A model generated the notes under the pieces. It ran no database searches and had not been told where the DNA came from. It saw only the letters and a program-made list of their open reading frames with translations. From Amblyomma americanum (Eukaryota > Arthropoda > Arachnida > Ixodida > Ixodidae), in the NCBI RefSeq assembly GCF_052857255.1, contig NC_135497.1, positions 184,331,906 through 184,395,905 on the forward strand: 64,000 bases of DNA. Direction: 5' to 3'. The first letter of the stretch is position 1; each line of letters begins with the position of its first letter. Positions 1 through 12,566 of this stretch are shown here, piece by piece. The position numbers and the translations under genes are program-made.

Positions 1-1440
1 AAGGCGCGGGAGTGACGTTCCCTCCCGATATTTTTCTAGTCATCCTCTGTGGTAATACCCTGTGGTAGTTTCGTTCCTTAAAGAGACATAAAAAACAACG
101 CTATCAGATTGTTTTGCTAGTAAAATCCGATAGTTCGGCATTTTGTGGCTGTGTCGCCGCTTGTCCAGCAGCGAAAGGTGCATTGAGTGATAAGACATTT
201 GGATTCAAGTTGAAAAACTTTCTCCCGCCGCTACAATTCAAACTCGGGACTCTAGAATGAAGACATAGGAGAACAGTGACGTAAAGCGGCGGAAACGGAA
301 AGGAGGGCCACTGGATTGCTGGCGGCGAGCGCTGCGCTCCCGCCTAGCAGCAGCCGATCCCGCCGAGCAGCAGCCGAAATGAAAACTGCTGCCGGCCGGA
401 CGTTCAAGGCCTTTATCAGCCATCGTCGCTTCGTCTACGTTTACACCAACGCTACGATGGATCCCGTTCCCAATTCTGACAATGAAGTTCTCGCAAAGAA
501 CTGCGGCCTGCATTCAGCGACCTCAACCCCACACAGCGTGCGATGCCTTTCAGGGCTGAGGCGGCGGGTCTGGCAAGAAAGTCCTATAGCGTCGCTGTCC
601 CCGCCGAGCCACTGTCACGCATGATGCGTAGCGACTGGTTCATGCGCGCCCATACTGAAATTCTATAATAATAGCCCTCGTAGGGCTCGTCATGCAGCCC
701 AGTGTTTTGGTACGTTGACGATGCGAACACGCCGAGCGGTGCGTTTGCTAACGTGGAGGTGTGCTGAACTCTGGCTATGCACAGCTCTTTTTCCTTGTCG
801 CACTTGTGCGTCGTTGCACGATCTTCGCCTGAGGAGCACTTAGAGAGGAACTTGGAGGTCCTCTGCTGCTCCGTCCTTGTAAATCGAGGCGCATAACGAG
901 GCCATGCGGGCACGAAGAACGCATAGCCGCGAAGCGCCCCAAAACATACCGAAACTTAGCTGGCCGCCCCTGTTGCTCCGCCAGTTATAGGTTTTCTTAA
1001 ACTTCGAACATTCAGGCTGTCTTTTTACCGTCCTCCTCGTGTGATAAAAGTGCACTAGTGGTTTCAAAACCACCCTTGTATACTTAAATATCGATCAAAC
1101 ACGTGACCTTCATGTACCTTTGTCAGTCTCAGAGATCCGGGGTTCCTTTTCTCTTATTTCATCATTACGCTTGTATTTGCGAGCTTGGCCTGTGGCGGTG
1201 ATACCTGTATTTTAGTTCTTGGTATTTTACACCTTTCAAGAGCTTTGTTTTTAGAAATAATGGTGTGTTTTTTGTTTATTAGCTGGTGTTCTATCGATAC
1301 AAGCCAACTTTAATTTCTCCTCAGTCTGCCTTTGAAGTAATTACGCTATTAATGTCTCATTGATCAACAACACAAGTTAAAACGAAATAAAGAAATATAA
1401 CAACATTCCCCAATGCTTTGATTGGTTTTGGTAACTGCTG
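1..1440. other. Intergenic, no supported gene
   Basis: No reading frame here shows a recognisable domain or splice-consistent exon. The left part (about 240-640) is moderately GC-rich. The short frames in it have low-complexity Ser/Arg/Ala composition, as expected of chance frames. From about 1080 the sequence becomes AT-rich and leads into a LINE. Confidence 0.5.
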
Positions 1441-1463
1441 GCTTCCTCTATCAACTTCTTTTG

Positions 1464-1499
1464 CACACACACACACACTCACAGCTCTCTCTCTCTCTT
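1464..1499. repeat. Short AC/CT microsatellite
   Basis: A short run of CA dinucleotides is followed by CT dinucleotides. It lies at the point where the recognisable LINE endonuclease coding begins. It is a simple sequence repeat with no other signal. Confidence 0.8.
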
Positions 1500-2684
1500 T
1501 CGTGGCGATTTTAACCTTCCAAGTATCAACTGGGACGCTCTATTTGTCTTTGATTTTAACCTCACTCAGCTCATTACGCACGCGATCTTCAGGAACCACT
1601 GATGACATTCGCGACTTGATTCCAACCAATAATACTAATGCATGTTCCAAATTATTCCACCTTAGGTGTCTTTCTGACCATGACATCATTACCGTATTCT
1701 CCAAAGGAAAATGACCTCCAAGCTTATCAGGTGTTACAACAAAGCTAATTATGTCCAGATGAATCTTGAGTTAAACTCTTTTTCTGGGCAATTCTTGCCT
1801 GAATGTTTTTCTGTTCCATAGAACAAATCTGGAGTGTTTAAAACTACCGTAACTAACCTCATTATAATATTCATACCGATTATCCCAAGCAAGTTCAGTA
1901 AAAGTTCGTCTTGGTTCAATGAGCGGCTGCGAAGAGCAAATAAAACGAAACGTTTGTACAGGCAAGCAGTTGCCAACAACGTATTAGCTACATGAGAAAC
2001 CTGCAGAAAGAAGTGATAAAGATTACCATGCAAAGAATGCTTAAAGCTACCCGTCACCAGTTTTACAGTGACGTCTTGCCCACTATGCTATCTAATAACC
2101 CTCGAAGATTTTGGAGCGTAATTAACTCGCTTTCACGCCCTGTTTCATTCCTCACAAATTCTAATGGCGACGTGCTGAGCGATGCCCATTCTGCACAACT
2201 TTTTAATAACGTTTTGTCTTCTTTTTTTCACTCATGAAGTCATTACCTGTTCTCCAGGTCTCAATTCATTTCATGATTATTCTATGCTCCCAATAGTTAT
2301 CAGTGGAGATGGTATTCTTTCCTTGCTAACTAATCTTAAAGTTACTACAAGCACGGATCCGCTCGGCTTTAACAATAAAATGCTTAAAAACGTATCTGAG
2401 AGTCATGTCGTATCCGCACTTTTTTCTCTCTCCTTAACATCCGGCTCAATATCTGACGGCTTGCGTGTGGCTAAAGTCATACCCATTTCCAAATCTGGTC
2501 TGTGCTCTGATCCTCTAAACTACTGACCCATTTCATTGACTTGCACGTTCTCCAAGCACCTTGAACACGTCATGCACACTCAGATCATTATCTCGAAGGT
2601 CACAACATTATATTTAAATATCAGCACGGTTCGCAAGCGGTTTTCTTGTGACACTCAGCTCTCTGGATTTACTAAGCGCTGTTT

Positions 2685-2735
2685 CATGTCCCTGCGTGTT
2701 TCCTTCTATGTCCCGTTTGTCGCGCTGTAGTCATA
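2685..2735. repeat. Short Penelope-like end fragment inside LINE
   Basis: The stretch around TCCTTCTATGTCCCGTTT and GCGCTGTAGTCAT interrupts the LINE coding order. It closely resembles the right arm of the foldback sequence at 36,565-36,608. That resemblance suggests insertion of a short terminal fragment of the same repeat family into the LINE. The match is over roughly 40 bases and was judged by eye. Confidence 0.45.
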
Positions 2736-4021
2736 GATACTTTAATCGAAGCCGGGATCCGGGTCGACACTTTATTTTCCATTTTTGCAAGGCATTTTAT
2801 CGGATGCACCACCTTAGACTACTTCTCAAGTTATCGCATCTCAATATTCACCCTCAGGTTTTAGCATGGATTAAAGACTTCGTCTCATCTCGCGTTCAGT
2901 TCAGCTCTTTAACGGTTTCATCTCTTCTATGGCTCAAGACACATCTGGTGTACCACAAAAGAGTGTGCTTGTCTCTCTGCTGTTTCTAATATTTGTTAAT
3001 GATTTACAAAACTACGTTTCTTCCCAAATTAGCCTGTTTGCTGACGACTGCGTTGTGTACCGAACCATTAAATGTGACACTGACCTCCAATCTTTGCAAG
3101 CTGACCTCGATTCTATTAACACAGTGTGTTCATCGTGGCTAATGACCCTGAACTAACGTAATACAATCCACGTCTCCTTTACAAGAAATTCTTGTCGCGT
3201 CACAACCACATACACCCTTAATGACGTAGCAGTGGAGACAGCTTCCACTTACAAGTATTAAGGAGTTCACCTTCAGTCCGACTTAACCTGGAACGACCAC
3301 ATTAACTTGATTCCAGCAGCTGCTAAGCGTTATCTCAGCCTGCAAAAAACGTAACCTTTGACATACTCCTGCGCAGTTGCGAAAACTTGCTTATACTAAC
3401 TTTATTCGACCTCAAATCGAGCACGCTTCAGACATATGAGACCCGAATCAAGCCTACGTCATAGATAACATCGAATCCGTGCTGCTCGCTTCATTTTTTT
3501 TTCAGATTACTCTCGTTTCACTAGCGTCACGGCGTTAAAAGCTCGTGCTGGACTTGATAACACTTCCCATCGTCAAAAACTTGCTCGCTTAACACTTTTT
3601 CACAAAATTTATCATCAGCCGTTGCTTCATAACGATTTCATTCACTCACCCTCAGCAGTCTTCCCACGCTATGATCATCCCTTCAAAATAAAGCGCATCA
3701 CATGCCACACCAACTTTTTCTAGATATTTCATTCCGAAATCTATTATTCACTGAAACCGGTTGCATTCTACTATCGCAACTGAAATCAATCCTACACTGC
3801 TTTATGAACTTTGGAAAAAAATAAAAGCGATGTGTAATTTAGCTAGTATTTCTGTTCCGTTCACCGTAATGCTTTCGATTTTTGTCTTTCGCACTTTTGT
3901 TTGTTCACATTATGCTCATTTTTCTTGTTGTTCCGCCACATTTTGATACTTGTTGCCTGATCATTTATTCTGCTTTCTAGTTGTGTTTACTGTACAGTTT
4001 GCGATGATAGGTATTCTCTGT

Positions 4022-4189
<168 letters not shown>

Positions 4190-4314
4190 ATTACCAATTA
4201 TGTGCACTGGATGGGTTGCTTTGCCTGCAAGCTTCTCGAAACGCCATGTATTTATTGGGCCACAGCGCCGCGGATAACTGTGTTTTCGAATTCTAAAAAC
4301 TAATATGGATATTG

Positions 4315-4545
4315 CTTACGGTGGGCTACACGCCTCTCAATAATTAAGGAGCCTAACAGCATTAGTTAAAAGGGCGACTATTCAGCATTAGTCAACCAGC
4401 CTTCTAGTCACCACTTCTTAGTTGTATTCTGATGTACTACACCACTGACAATGCTATGCCGAAAAAAAGCGCTCTTCTAACTTCAAAACCATATTTTTTT
4501 TAATTGTTTCAAGTCTTAGGTGAAGCACCCTGTATATATACCTTG
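4315..4545 (+). repeat. Dispersed repeat, CACGCCTC...CACCCTGTATA family
   Basis: This segment shares ordered blocks with 24,575-24,795: acacgcctc, gagcctaacag.a.tagttaaaa, actacacc.ctga.aatgctatg and ccctgtatata. It is a direct-orientation copy of one dispersed family. No coding capacity is visible, so a non-autonomous element is likely. Confidence 0.7.
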
Positions 4546-4559
4546 CAATTTCACGACTA

Positions 4560-6235
4560 CATGTATTTTCTAGTGTTCGACTTATCTTACAAAGTGCTTT
4601 TGAAATATTTCCAAAACATTCTCCTTTATTATTTCAGGAAAGTGGCTTTCAAGCTGTTTCGTAATTCGGAGTCTACTTCATGAGTTCCAATTCAAGGAGA
4701 CTTCCAAGAGTCATGTTTTCTTACAGTGAAGAACCGCAGTAATGATGAACCGCTAGAATATGACAAGTCGACGTCACCTGCGAAAGATCAGGTTCAAAAG
4801 CACCTGTTGCAACGTTTGCGCTGGGTATCCAGCAAAGGAAACTCAAGACGCGAGTGATCACATTGGCATAGCCGCTGCTGCGTACAGGAGTTCAAGAAGA
4901 AAGGGAGCCCCGCCATGACACAGTAGTAATCCAGGCTTCACAATCCACACACGTTCGCAGGATCAAAGTGAATGCGAAATTCCTAGCTGCTCTTGAGATC
5001 AAACGGTCGGGCGTCGAATTCGGAGCACATTGTATTTCATCTAAGTCGCGTCTTGCGACGCTCTTTGAGCTTTGTTTTTTTTTTTGTCTCCCAAAAGAGC
5101 GCGTGCGGAGTAAGACAGCCTCTCAGTCAGCTTGCTCCAAGAAAATGCACGCAATGCGGGCGGGATGATTGCACTTCGCTTGATTGTATTACTGCCTGCT
5201 CAGGCCTCGTTCGGCTTTGCCCTAGGATCAGGGAGTAGCGGCGGCGTCTGTTCTTGTATAGCCTCTACGTGAAGAGACCTGAGGTTAAACTTAGTTACCA
5301 CTCACTCAGGTATCCTTAGACAAGGCTTGTAATTAATTAGTGGCGCGCCAGGACTAGTCTTGCTTTGTATTTGCTCTTCGAGGTCAGTTTGGCACTTTGC
5401 CTCAGTTACTGTGCTTTCGCAGTCCTGGCACTAAATTTTAGGCAAAATGCATGTTGTCTGAAATGGAAAGCCTGACACTTTCAGTCTTATTTTAAGCCAT
5501 TTAGGAAGCTTAACGTAAAGCAGCATGCATGGATGAACTTACCACAAGTAAAGTTTTGACCCTAGGAAAAAAAAGACAGAAAATTAACTGAAGCGCTATC
5601 ATTATTGAAGTACTCTAGATTGCTGCAGCATCGTCAGTGATTTATTACTTGCACTGTGGGAGCTATTTACTTCAAATATATCCCGAACATTTTTTTCATC
5701 CTTAGCTGAGTTAGCCAAAAATAGTTTCTTTCTCTATTTGAGTCCTTGTATTAATGTCCATTGATTTCACTTCTGTCGCATTCTTGAATATGCAGAAATC
5801 AACACTCAATAGACTGCAAGCAAATTTTTGGTATTGAAGCATGTCAAAAGGGCCCTCTCCCATCGAAGCCCTATTCCAAGCACTGCCGACAACTTGAGCA
5901 GTAATGTTGGAGGGAAATTGAGAAACGAGGCGCGTATATACTAGCTTGTTAGCTTATGCTTCTGATGTGTGTGCATTGCTGCGGTTCTGTGCAGGCGCTC
6001 TTCGTTTCTTTTTTTTTTGGCGCTGGTTTCGAGCACCCTCTCCCGGAAAAGTGGCTAAATTTGGAATGGCGTGGTTTATAAATAAACAGCCTTGCGCGTA
6101 AAACACATATGACGTTTTATTTGGGCTTAATAAAAGAGCTTGGTTTCCGCTTTACTGTTGCTTTTTTTTCCCTCAAATTGGTCTCCGCCTTTTGCCAGAT
6201 TCAGCTTGACTGTTTGTCAGCAGGTGGTATCGCAT
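4560..6235. other. Intergenic, no supported gene
   Basis: Unique-looking AT-moderate sequence with scattered poly-T/poly-A runs. The short frames near 4968-5238 show no recognisable domain. I see no repeat or gene that I can support. Confidence 0.5.
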
Positions 6236-6239
6236 TCAC

Positions 6240-6432
6240 GTATTCATTCACCCGGGCCAGCAGGCGCGCTGTGGTAGAAGGCTCTGTATCAATCCGGACC
6301 ACAGGGGTTCGTTTTGGAGCATCCACGTCGACCGAAAGAAAGGACGTCGTCGTCGCAGCCGGGAAAGAACTCGCAGACTCGTGCATAGCAGCAGAGCTCC
6401 ATTACTGCTAAGCCGACAGGGTTGATGCCGCA
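6240..6432 (-). mobile_element. tRNA-derived SINE, diverged
   Basis: Read on the minus strand, the segment starts with a tRNA-like head. It has an A-box-like GGCTTAGCAGTAATGG, then an anticodon-arm-like region, then a diverged B-box-like GAGTTCTTTCCCGG. An unrelated body follows. The layout and wording resemble the common tick tRNA-derived SINEs, one copy of which is clearer at 48,895-49,137. Divergence is high and no target-site duplication was found. Confidence 0.5.
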
Positions 6433-6439
6433 TCCAGAA

Positions 6440-7860
6440 AGCCTGGTTCTGCAGGTGGTTAGCTGCAGCCCGTGCACTCGCTATCGATGGTAGCTGTCGG
6501 GGCACCATCTAAGGCTATTAGGGACACGAGAACCAGTCTTAACAACCAAGAGCTTTGCAAGTCCGGGACGTGGTTCGGAACCCGTCAGGAAATTTTACTT
6601 TGTTACCAAATGAAGTAAAAGCCGAGATCGCTTAGCCCGCAGCTAAGCAGGAAGCGGAAAGAAATTAATTTTTAGAAGTTGTCAAAAACATCCATTTCAA
6701 TGTCGTAGGTACGTACCTTCCGAGCTGTCTGAAGAAAAAATTGAAATTTCGAAAAACATACATTGCCTGAACTATAAGGAGGCAAGACACCGAAGTACTC
6801 TCTTTTAAAGATTAAGAGAGTTTCCAGTTGCTAGACCCACGCTCTTAGCGGTGAATATGATGCAATGATAAATGCTTGTATATACATACATTTACTACGG
6901 TCTGAGCGTAATTTGTCTATACAAAGTGATTACAAAGTCACTGTGCACTTGATGAAAACACTCTAATGTAATTAAGAAAATAAATATTTAGGATGCCAAA
7001 ATGACACTAAAATCAGAACAGAGGTTTAGTGTTTGGCCTACTCGTCTTCGGACATTAAGATACCTGCAGACCTGTGTTTTTGAAGGAGTCGTACAGACAG
7101 AAATGTGTTGTACGACGCCATCGGTTAGGTCCGAATTTGTTTACTTATTCTAAGTTGTTTTTAATTATCCTGCTTGGGAATACGTTGCTTAAAAATGTCA
7201 AGAATGCCTGCGACTTTTGGGCTACACTGCAACCAAGGTGGAGGCGAACGTCGTCGACCTTTATCTTGAGCCAACTGTGGAGTGACAGGATAAATCATGT
7301 CAACGCAGTGCTTTCAGTTTTTTTCCTCACATTTTACGGTTACAAAAAAAAACAAAGAAGAGTTATTGAAGTAGCCTGCACCCATGTGAAATGCCAACTC
7401 ATACGCTGGCCGTCATGTAATACAGTCGTGACTGGTGGAAATCGTGGCATTTCGCGCACGCCAGGCATAGTACACTTAAAAAAGTTTACATACCTCGACA
7501 AGAGCAACTTCCAGTCGCAGCCAAGCTCTCCTTGTTTAGGAAAGTAAAAATCCACTTGCACGATTTGGATTCTTCAAGTTCTTAGACCGAAATGTCTATT
7601 GCGGTATGGTCTCTGTCGTGTCAAACGCAATAGTTTGCTGTAGTATTTCACGCAAACATTCATGCAAGCATCGCTAGCCCTTCCCGGTCAAGGTGTGAAA
7701 AACACAAAAGCGGTTTTCCCAATTTCTTCAATCAGTTTCATTATTTTTTTATTTTTGTCATGTGCATAAGGACTTTGTTGATCGCCCTGCATACAATATT
7801 CGGAAGAGCTTGTGAGACGTTACGGTTGCTCTGAATGGTCATATGCATTCATTGTTTGTT
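6440..7860. other. Intergenic, no supported gene
   Basis: AT-rich sequence. A 157-codon plus-strand frame at 7074-7547 has no recognisable domain and an ordinary random composition, and I could not connect it to any exon structure. It is left unannotated as a gene. Confidence 0.45.
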
Positions 7861-7866
7861 TGTAAT

Positions 7867-7971
7867 TTCATTCATTCATTCATTCATTCATTCATTCATT
7901 CATTCATTCATTCATTCATTCATTCATTCATTCATTCATTCATTCATTCATTCATTCATTCATTCATTCAT
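7867..7971. repeat. (TTCA)n microsatellite
   Basis: An almost perfect tetranucleotide repeat of about 105 bases, followed by a degraded unit (TCAGTTCATT). Confidence 0.98.
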
Positions 7972-8404
7972 CAGTTCATTCTTGTTGCTATAAGCGGGGG
8001 TGGACAGGAGAAATAAACGTTAAAACGACTAGGAAAAGTTGCCATGACCCAAGCTATTGACGCAGGACGCACAAGCAAAAGATGGGGAAAAGTGGTTGCA
8101 CTCGCGGCAAGTCATGGCTAAAAGGAATTAAAGATCAATTTTGTTTGCCTTTACAGACACAATTTTTTAAAGGAAACGTGAATTGGCCTACCTCCATTTG
8201 AGCCAGGACGCTTAAATACGGACGCCTTCCTCTTGCGAAAACCTTGCAACTGCCTTATCAGCGTACTATCGAAATGCGAAAGTATGATTCTTTTGCAGTA
8301 ATTGCAACAGCTATACTCAAAGCGATGTACATAAGCTACAAGATTAAATAGCTGAATTCGCAATTTTCTACGCAGTTGAATGAACGCTTGGCTCATGCCG
8401 TTTC

Positions 8405-8496
8405 GGGAGCGCTAAAGTTCGGCACGGACATAGGGACGACAGACACGTGAAGTGCTGTCATCCGTTTGTTCGTGTCAAATTTTAGCGCTGCTGAGA
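8405..8496. repeat. Small imperfect palindrome
   Basis: GGAGCGCTAAAGTT at the left pairs imperfectly with AAATTTTAGCGCTGC at the right. The interior carries CGACAGACACGTG-type sequence reminiscent of Penelope-like element ends elsewhere in the window. It may be a tiny foldback remnant. Confidence 0.35.
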
Positions 8497-8499
8497 AGA

Positions 8500-11230
8500 C
8501 ATTTTATCACCAACTAGCCCTTATCGACCACCCTTGTGGACTTGACCTCGCTCACGTTCAACAACGTAGCTTCAGCACCCAAGCGCTGCTTCCCTGTGTA
8601 CGCATGATTTATTTCTTTTCCGACTACATGATTTGAAGCGACTGGGAGAACTCACATTTAAAAAGGATAACCTTCACTCAACACAAATATGGCCCCGTCA
8701 AAACATCTCTGGGAATTCCGGAGATTTCGTTCGCATACAGTTGGACTCCAACAATCGTGTTTCAAAAAAAAGCCATATAGCAAGAAGACTTATCGCCCCT
8801 GTACCGCTATATTTGCCGTGTAATCTATATCGCTGAGCAATCTTGTGCTGCGAGAAGTTTCTTTACCCCACTCTTTTGTTTCGTCGTTTTTCGCGAGTGC
8901 TATTTGCATTGTCCTATCCTCGCACCTCCCAGCATCGCGCTCGCAAAGCTTGCATATACCGCCGTCCAGGGAGCGTGACGTGCGGAGACCGCTGTCCGGG
9001 ACAGCCGCGCGCTCACGCTCTTGTCTCTCCGGAGCCGCGCAGAGTCCTCGCAGGGGCGCTGCTGTCCATTAGTGCCGGCGGGGAAGACAAACAAGCCGAG
9101 ACGCGAAAAGCCTTGCGCGACGAGCTCAAGGGCGGCTCTGCTCTGCGTCGATGATCTGTCATAATCAGACGTGATCGATTGTTTAGCAGACTAGAATCGG
9201 AAGGCGTCGCTGCTCACCCGAGCGTCTTTGCGCCCTGGCGCGCTCCCTTCTCTCTCCGGTTGGCTCATAAATTCGTGCGCACTATAATAAAAGATTGCGC
9301 CGTGGTGCCAAACTTCGGCTCAATAGACGCCATCTCTGAGCGGCAAAAAGCGGCTGGGCACAGGCTGTTCAAGGTTCTTTGCTGTACGGCTCCTGTGGTT
9401 TCGGCAGTGCACTATGAGTGCGGCATGCGCCGAAGTGCTCCAAAATGTCGTGGAAGCGGATGAAAGACGCTGTTCTACTTTGATGTAAGAGCGGGAAATT
9501 TTCGCGGCTCGAAAACCAATCAATAAGTTTTACGTTTGCCTGAGCGTCCATTGCACAACACGCGCGTCCCCGTTTTCCTAAATACAACGTTCCATTGCCG
9601 CACCGTGAGCATGCATCCAGCAGATACAGGAGCACACGTAATATATGAGATAGCGATGATAATGCGTCAGCTCGTCTGCGTGTGGTAACAAGAGTTGAAA
9701 CGTCTAAGACACCGTATACGTGTTCGTTATTGCCAAAGCTTAAGCACTGAAATAAAAAAAAGGTGCCGTTTGCAGGCGTTTGTTGAGAGCTACGTTTGGC
9801 CGAACCTCTAAAGCTACGCTAATAGCCAGCCAGAATCACCTCCTCCGATAGACGCGGCTTCCGTTACGCGATTAGTCGCCCTTTGAAGTACGAATAACTT
9901 GACTTGGCACTTACCGTGGTAATTAGGCTCCGTGTGAGCCCCCAGGGTTAACGAATTAGTCCCTTGGGTTTCTAACTGAAGTGGCTTCCCCCATTGCCTC
10001 CAACGCCAAATTTGCGTTTACAACTCATGCTCTGTGACTTAATTTTTGATGCGGCAAAAGAAAGCGGCGGAATAGAGATGTCACTACGTACTAACTTCCT
10101 TCTTTTTTTCCCCCTCCTTTTATTGTGCACAGCGTTGTACTTACAGCAGACATCTATGGTGACAGCTTGGAATGAAGGAAACAGAAAAAAGGCAGTTTCT
10201 GCAGAAAACACGTGGGTTTTCTCCGTGAAGGAAAGCCAATTATTCGAAAATTAAATAGCTCCAGTCGCTTAACATCGCGCGCGAAAAAGAAAGAAAAGGG
10301 AACACAGAAAAATGTATAGCGTTGCCGTCGTTACGTTCCTCTGACTCTGTGCTCTTGCCTCTAAGAAAGTTCCTAAGACATCAGCCCGACAGTGGATATC
10401 ATGTAGTTCCCTACGAAGCTTTAGCTTTCTTTGCCGGATTAGCCTCATTCGGCAATCAAGCCAAGGCGGTTGCATGCAGCTGCGCAAAACCCCTGACAAG
10501 CAACTAGCACTGACTGCAAGACTGCAGGTTTCAGATTACTTTGAACCTCTTACGCACGCCAATTGAAAACTTAATAACAGCATTTCACCTCATCAGCCAA
10601 GTAATTGTCATGGTCAATCACTTTTATGACTGCTGCCTCGTCGGCTACAGAGACAGCACTAAAAGCGCCATGCATTTCAAATACTTTACGTGTATAGTTT
10701 AGAAAGCTTCAGAAGTGTCAGCTTACATTTCAGAAATATGGCAATAAATAAATTACCTCATAAGTTGAGGACAACAGGCAATAAATAGCTTAGTCGATGC
10801 GCCCTAAAAAACTAAAAAAAAACCTAAAACAAGCCATCGTTTCTGTGTCTCGTATATACCACTTGTGTAACTTTGTAGTGAGCAAACAAAACTCGAAAAC
10901 TTTTGGCATTAAGCAAAACCCGGACGTTCAGCTCAGGCAAATATGCGTTTCCTTCTTTTTTTCTTTGTTTGAGCGCCAATTGTCGAACAAGGAATGAATT
11001 TTGGATGCCGTAACTATCTGGAGCAAAGCAAGGCACATAATCGGATGTTCTAACCCCAGGAGGTAACATATCAGCACGAACAGTTAAATCGCATTCTTAT
11101 ATGACTTGACTGTCTGCATGAAGCTTGAGATAATTAAAATTAAAACACGAGATAGCAGTTTGCTTAATGGCGGTGGCTGAAGCGTGCAGAAACGAAAGCA
11201 GCTTCCGCATACCAAGTTTTCAACATTTCC
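8500..11230. other. Intergenic with a GC-rich patch, no supported gene
   Basis: About 8900-9460 is GC-rich and CpG-rich compared with its surroundings, and overlapping frames run through it in several registers, as expected of GC-rich DNA. No frame has a recognisable domain. It could be a promoter or 5' exon region, but I see no splice or TATA evidence. The remainder is AT-rich and featureless. Confidence 0.4.
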
Positions 11231-11271
11231 CATTTGTTATACTTATGTTATATACGTCTGAGACAGTAGCA

Positions 11272-11318
11272 TATACTGCATATAAGTCTGAGCCGGTAGG
11301 TTTCAGACGTATATGCAG
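11272..11318. repeat. Perfect-looking hairpin
   Basis: ACTGCATATAAGTCTGA is followed by a ten-base loop and then TTCAGACGTATATGCAGT, giving a stem of about 17 pairs with one or two mismatches. Upstream, 11,250-11,270 carries a third partial copy of the same arm (TATACGTCTGAGACAGTA). This suggests a palindromic repeat rather than a gene. Confidence 0.6.
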
Positions 11319-11439
11319 TGGGGAACGATTAATTATTTTGTAGCTTCTGGCACAAGCTGCAGACAACAAGTAGAATAGAGCTAGGATATATCGAACTCGA
11401 ATATTTCAAATTATTAGACATTCTTTCTGAGCGGCTCAT

Positions 11440-11700
11440 AAGGAATTAGAAGAATATAGAGTCCATATCATGTAGAAAAATATATGGAAGGCCATATGCC
11501 TACCATATGTTTTTTATATAGACTCCGTTTGCCTGCCGTATTTTTCTATGTGGCTTTATGCGGACATAAAGTCCACACATTCACATTTGCGTTGTTTATA
11601 TAGTCTATATCAACACTATATGTTCTATATGGACTCCCTATTAGCCATATAAAAACATTAGGTATTGGGATTCGTCACATAGAACTTTTCAGTAGGGTAT
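11440..11700. repeat. AT-rich self-similar repeat with CATATGG/TATATGGA motifs
   Basis: Short motifs such as CATATGG, TTATATAGACTCC and TATATGGACTCC recur in both orientations across about 250 bases, giving an internally palindromic sequence. A non-autonomous DNA element is possible. No coding sequence is seen. Confidence 0.4.
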
Positions 11701-11924
11701 TAACTTGCAAAAACTGAGCAAAAGAATGGGAAAGTTGCATAGTATATCGCACTGCAATTTTGTCGGTCATTCGATATATCGTGCTGCGCTCCGCGCCCCT
11801 GGAAGTGGCGCTTCTCCCAATGGCGCTCTTCGATCACTTTTCGCGCGCGGACACGGTTCGGCTGCGCGGCCTTGGAGAACATGATGGCAGCGCTGGCACT
11901 GTGAAGCTGTTTGACGAGGTGAAA

Positions 11925-11937
11925 GGGGGGGGGGGGG
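11925..11937. repeat. Poly-G tract
   Basis: A homopolymer of 13 G. It is the first of several long G or C tracts in the window and a likely site of length error in the assembly. Confidence 0.9.
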
Positions 11938-12254
11938 AGGGGTACTTGAGGGTGGCCTTTGATATGTTTTACTCATTTTCCATGCCACCTTGCGGTTTTG
12001 GGGCGGAGCCAACCAAAGTAAAGCCTAGCGGTTGGACTTACCGTTAATCCGCAATTTTTCTGTTTATAGACTGTTGGTAGCAGCACAGTTCACTGCGGCT
12101 TTGATTCGAAACAGATTAGGCCTAGGAGCGCTTAGCGAGCGGTGCGCTGCCAGCACGCTGGCGGGCGACACGTCGATGCAAGATCGTGCGGGCCAGTATT
12201 CTTGCTTCTTGGTTACAGATAAGCTTATCTATTGATATAAAATTATCAATATAT

Positions 12255-12406
12255 TGTCACGTGCTGCGCATGGGCTCTGAGGAATAAAGAAGACGTGCGG
12301 CGGCTGGAAGTAGAAGAGGAAGAGAAAGTCAAGTATCCTGCCGCCGGCGCACCAGGCTCCTCTCGACCTGCCTTGTAAATATTATTTGTAAACAGAACCT
12401 GTAACA
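12255..12406 (+). repeat. LTR copy, inverted relative to the coding strand
   Basis: A 152 bp LTR starting TGTCACGTG and ending CTGTAACA, with an AATAAA polyadenylation signal near 12283. It is in plus orientation, whereas the element it bounds is coded on the minus strand. Confidence 0.9.
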
Positions 12407-12566
12407 GTGTGGTGGAGGTGCTGGGTAGATCACCACGGACCCCTCTCGAAACCGCTGCAGCCGAAGAATCGCCGGATTGCCACCGTTGCCCGTGCAAATG
12501 CCCAAGGAAGCCAACGCACGTCCGACCGGCGCCGCAACGCCCGCTTGGCAGCACTACCGTGAGCCG
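12407..12566 (+). repeat. Inverted leader and 5' gag fragment
   Basis: This continues the inverted LTR without a break. It contains a TGG-initiated primer-binding-like stretch (TGGTGGAGGTGCTGGG) three bases after the LTR, then the first codons of gag from about 12487. It matches 16315-16474 in reverse complement almost perfectly and stops exactly where the integrase reading begins. This marks the rearrangement junction at 12566/12567. Confidence 0.9.

Noticed and set aside
7074..7547. 157-codon frame as a gene
   Set aside because: No domain, no codon bias like that of the paramyosin exons, and no splice or polyadenylation context.
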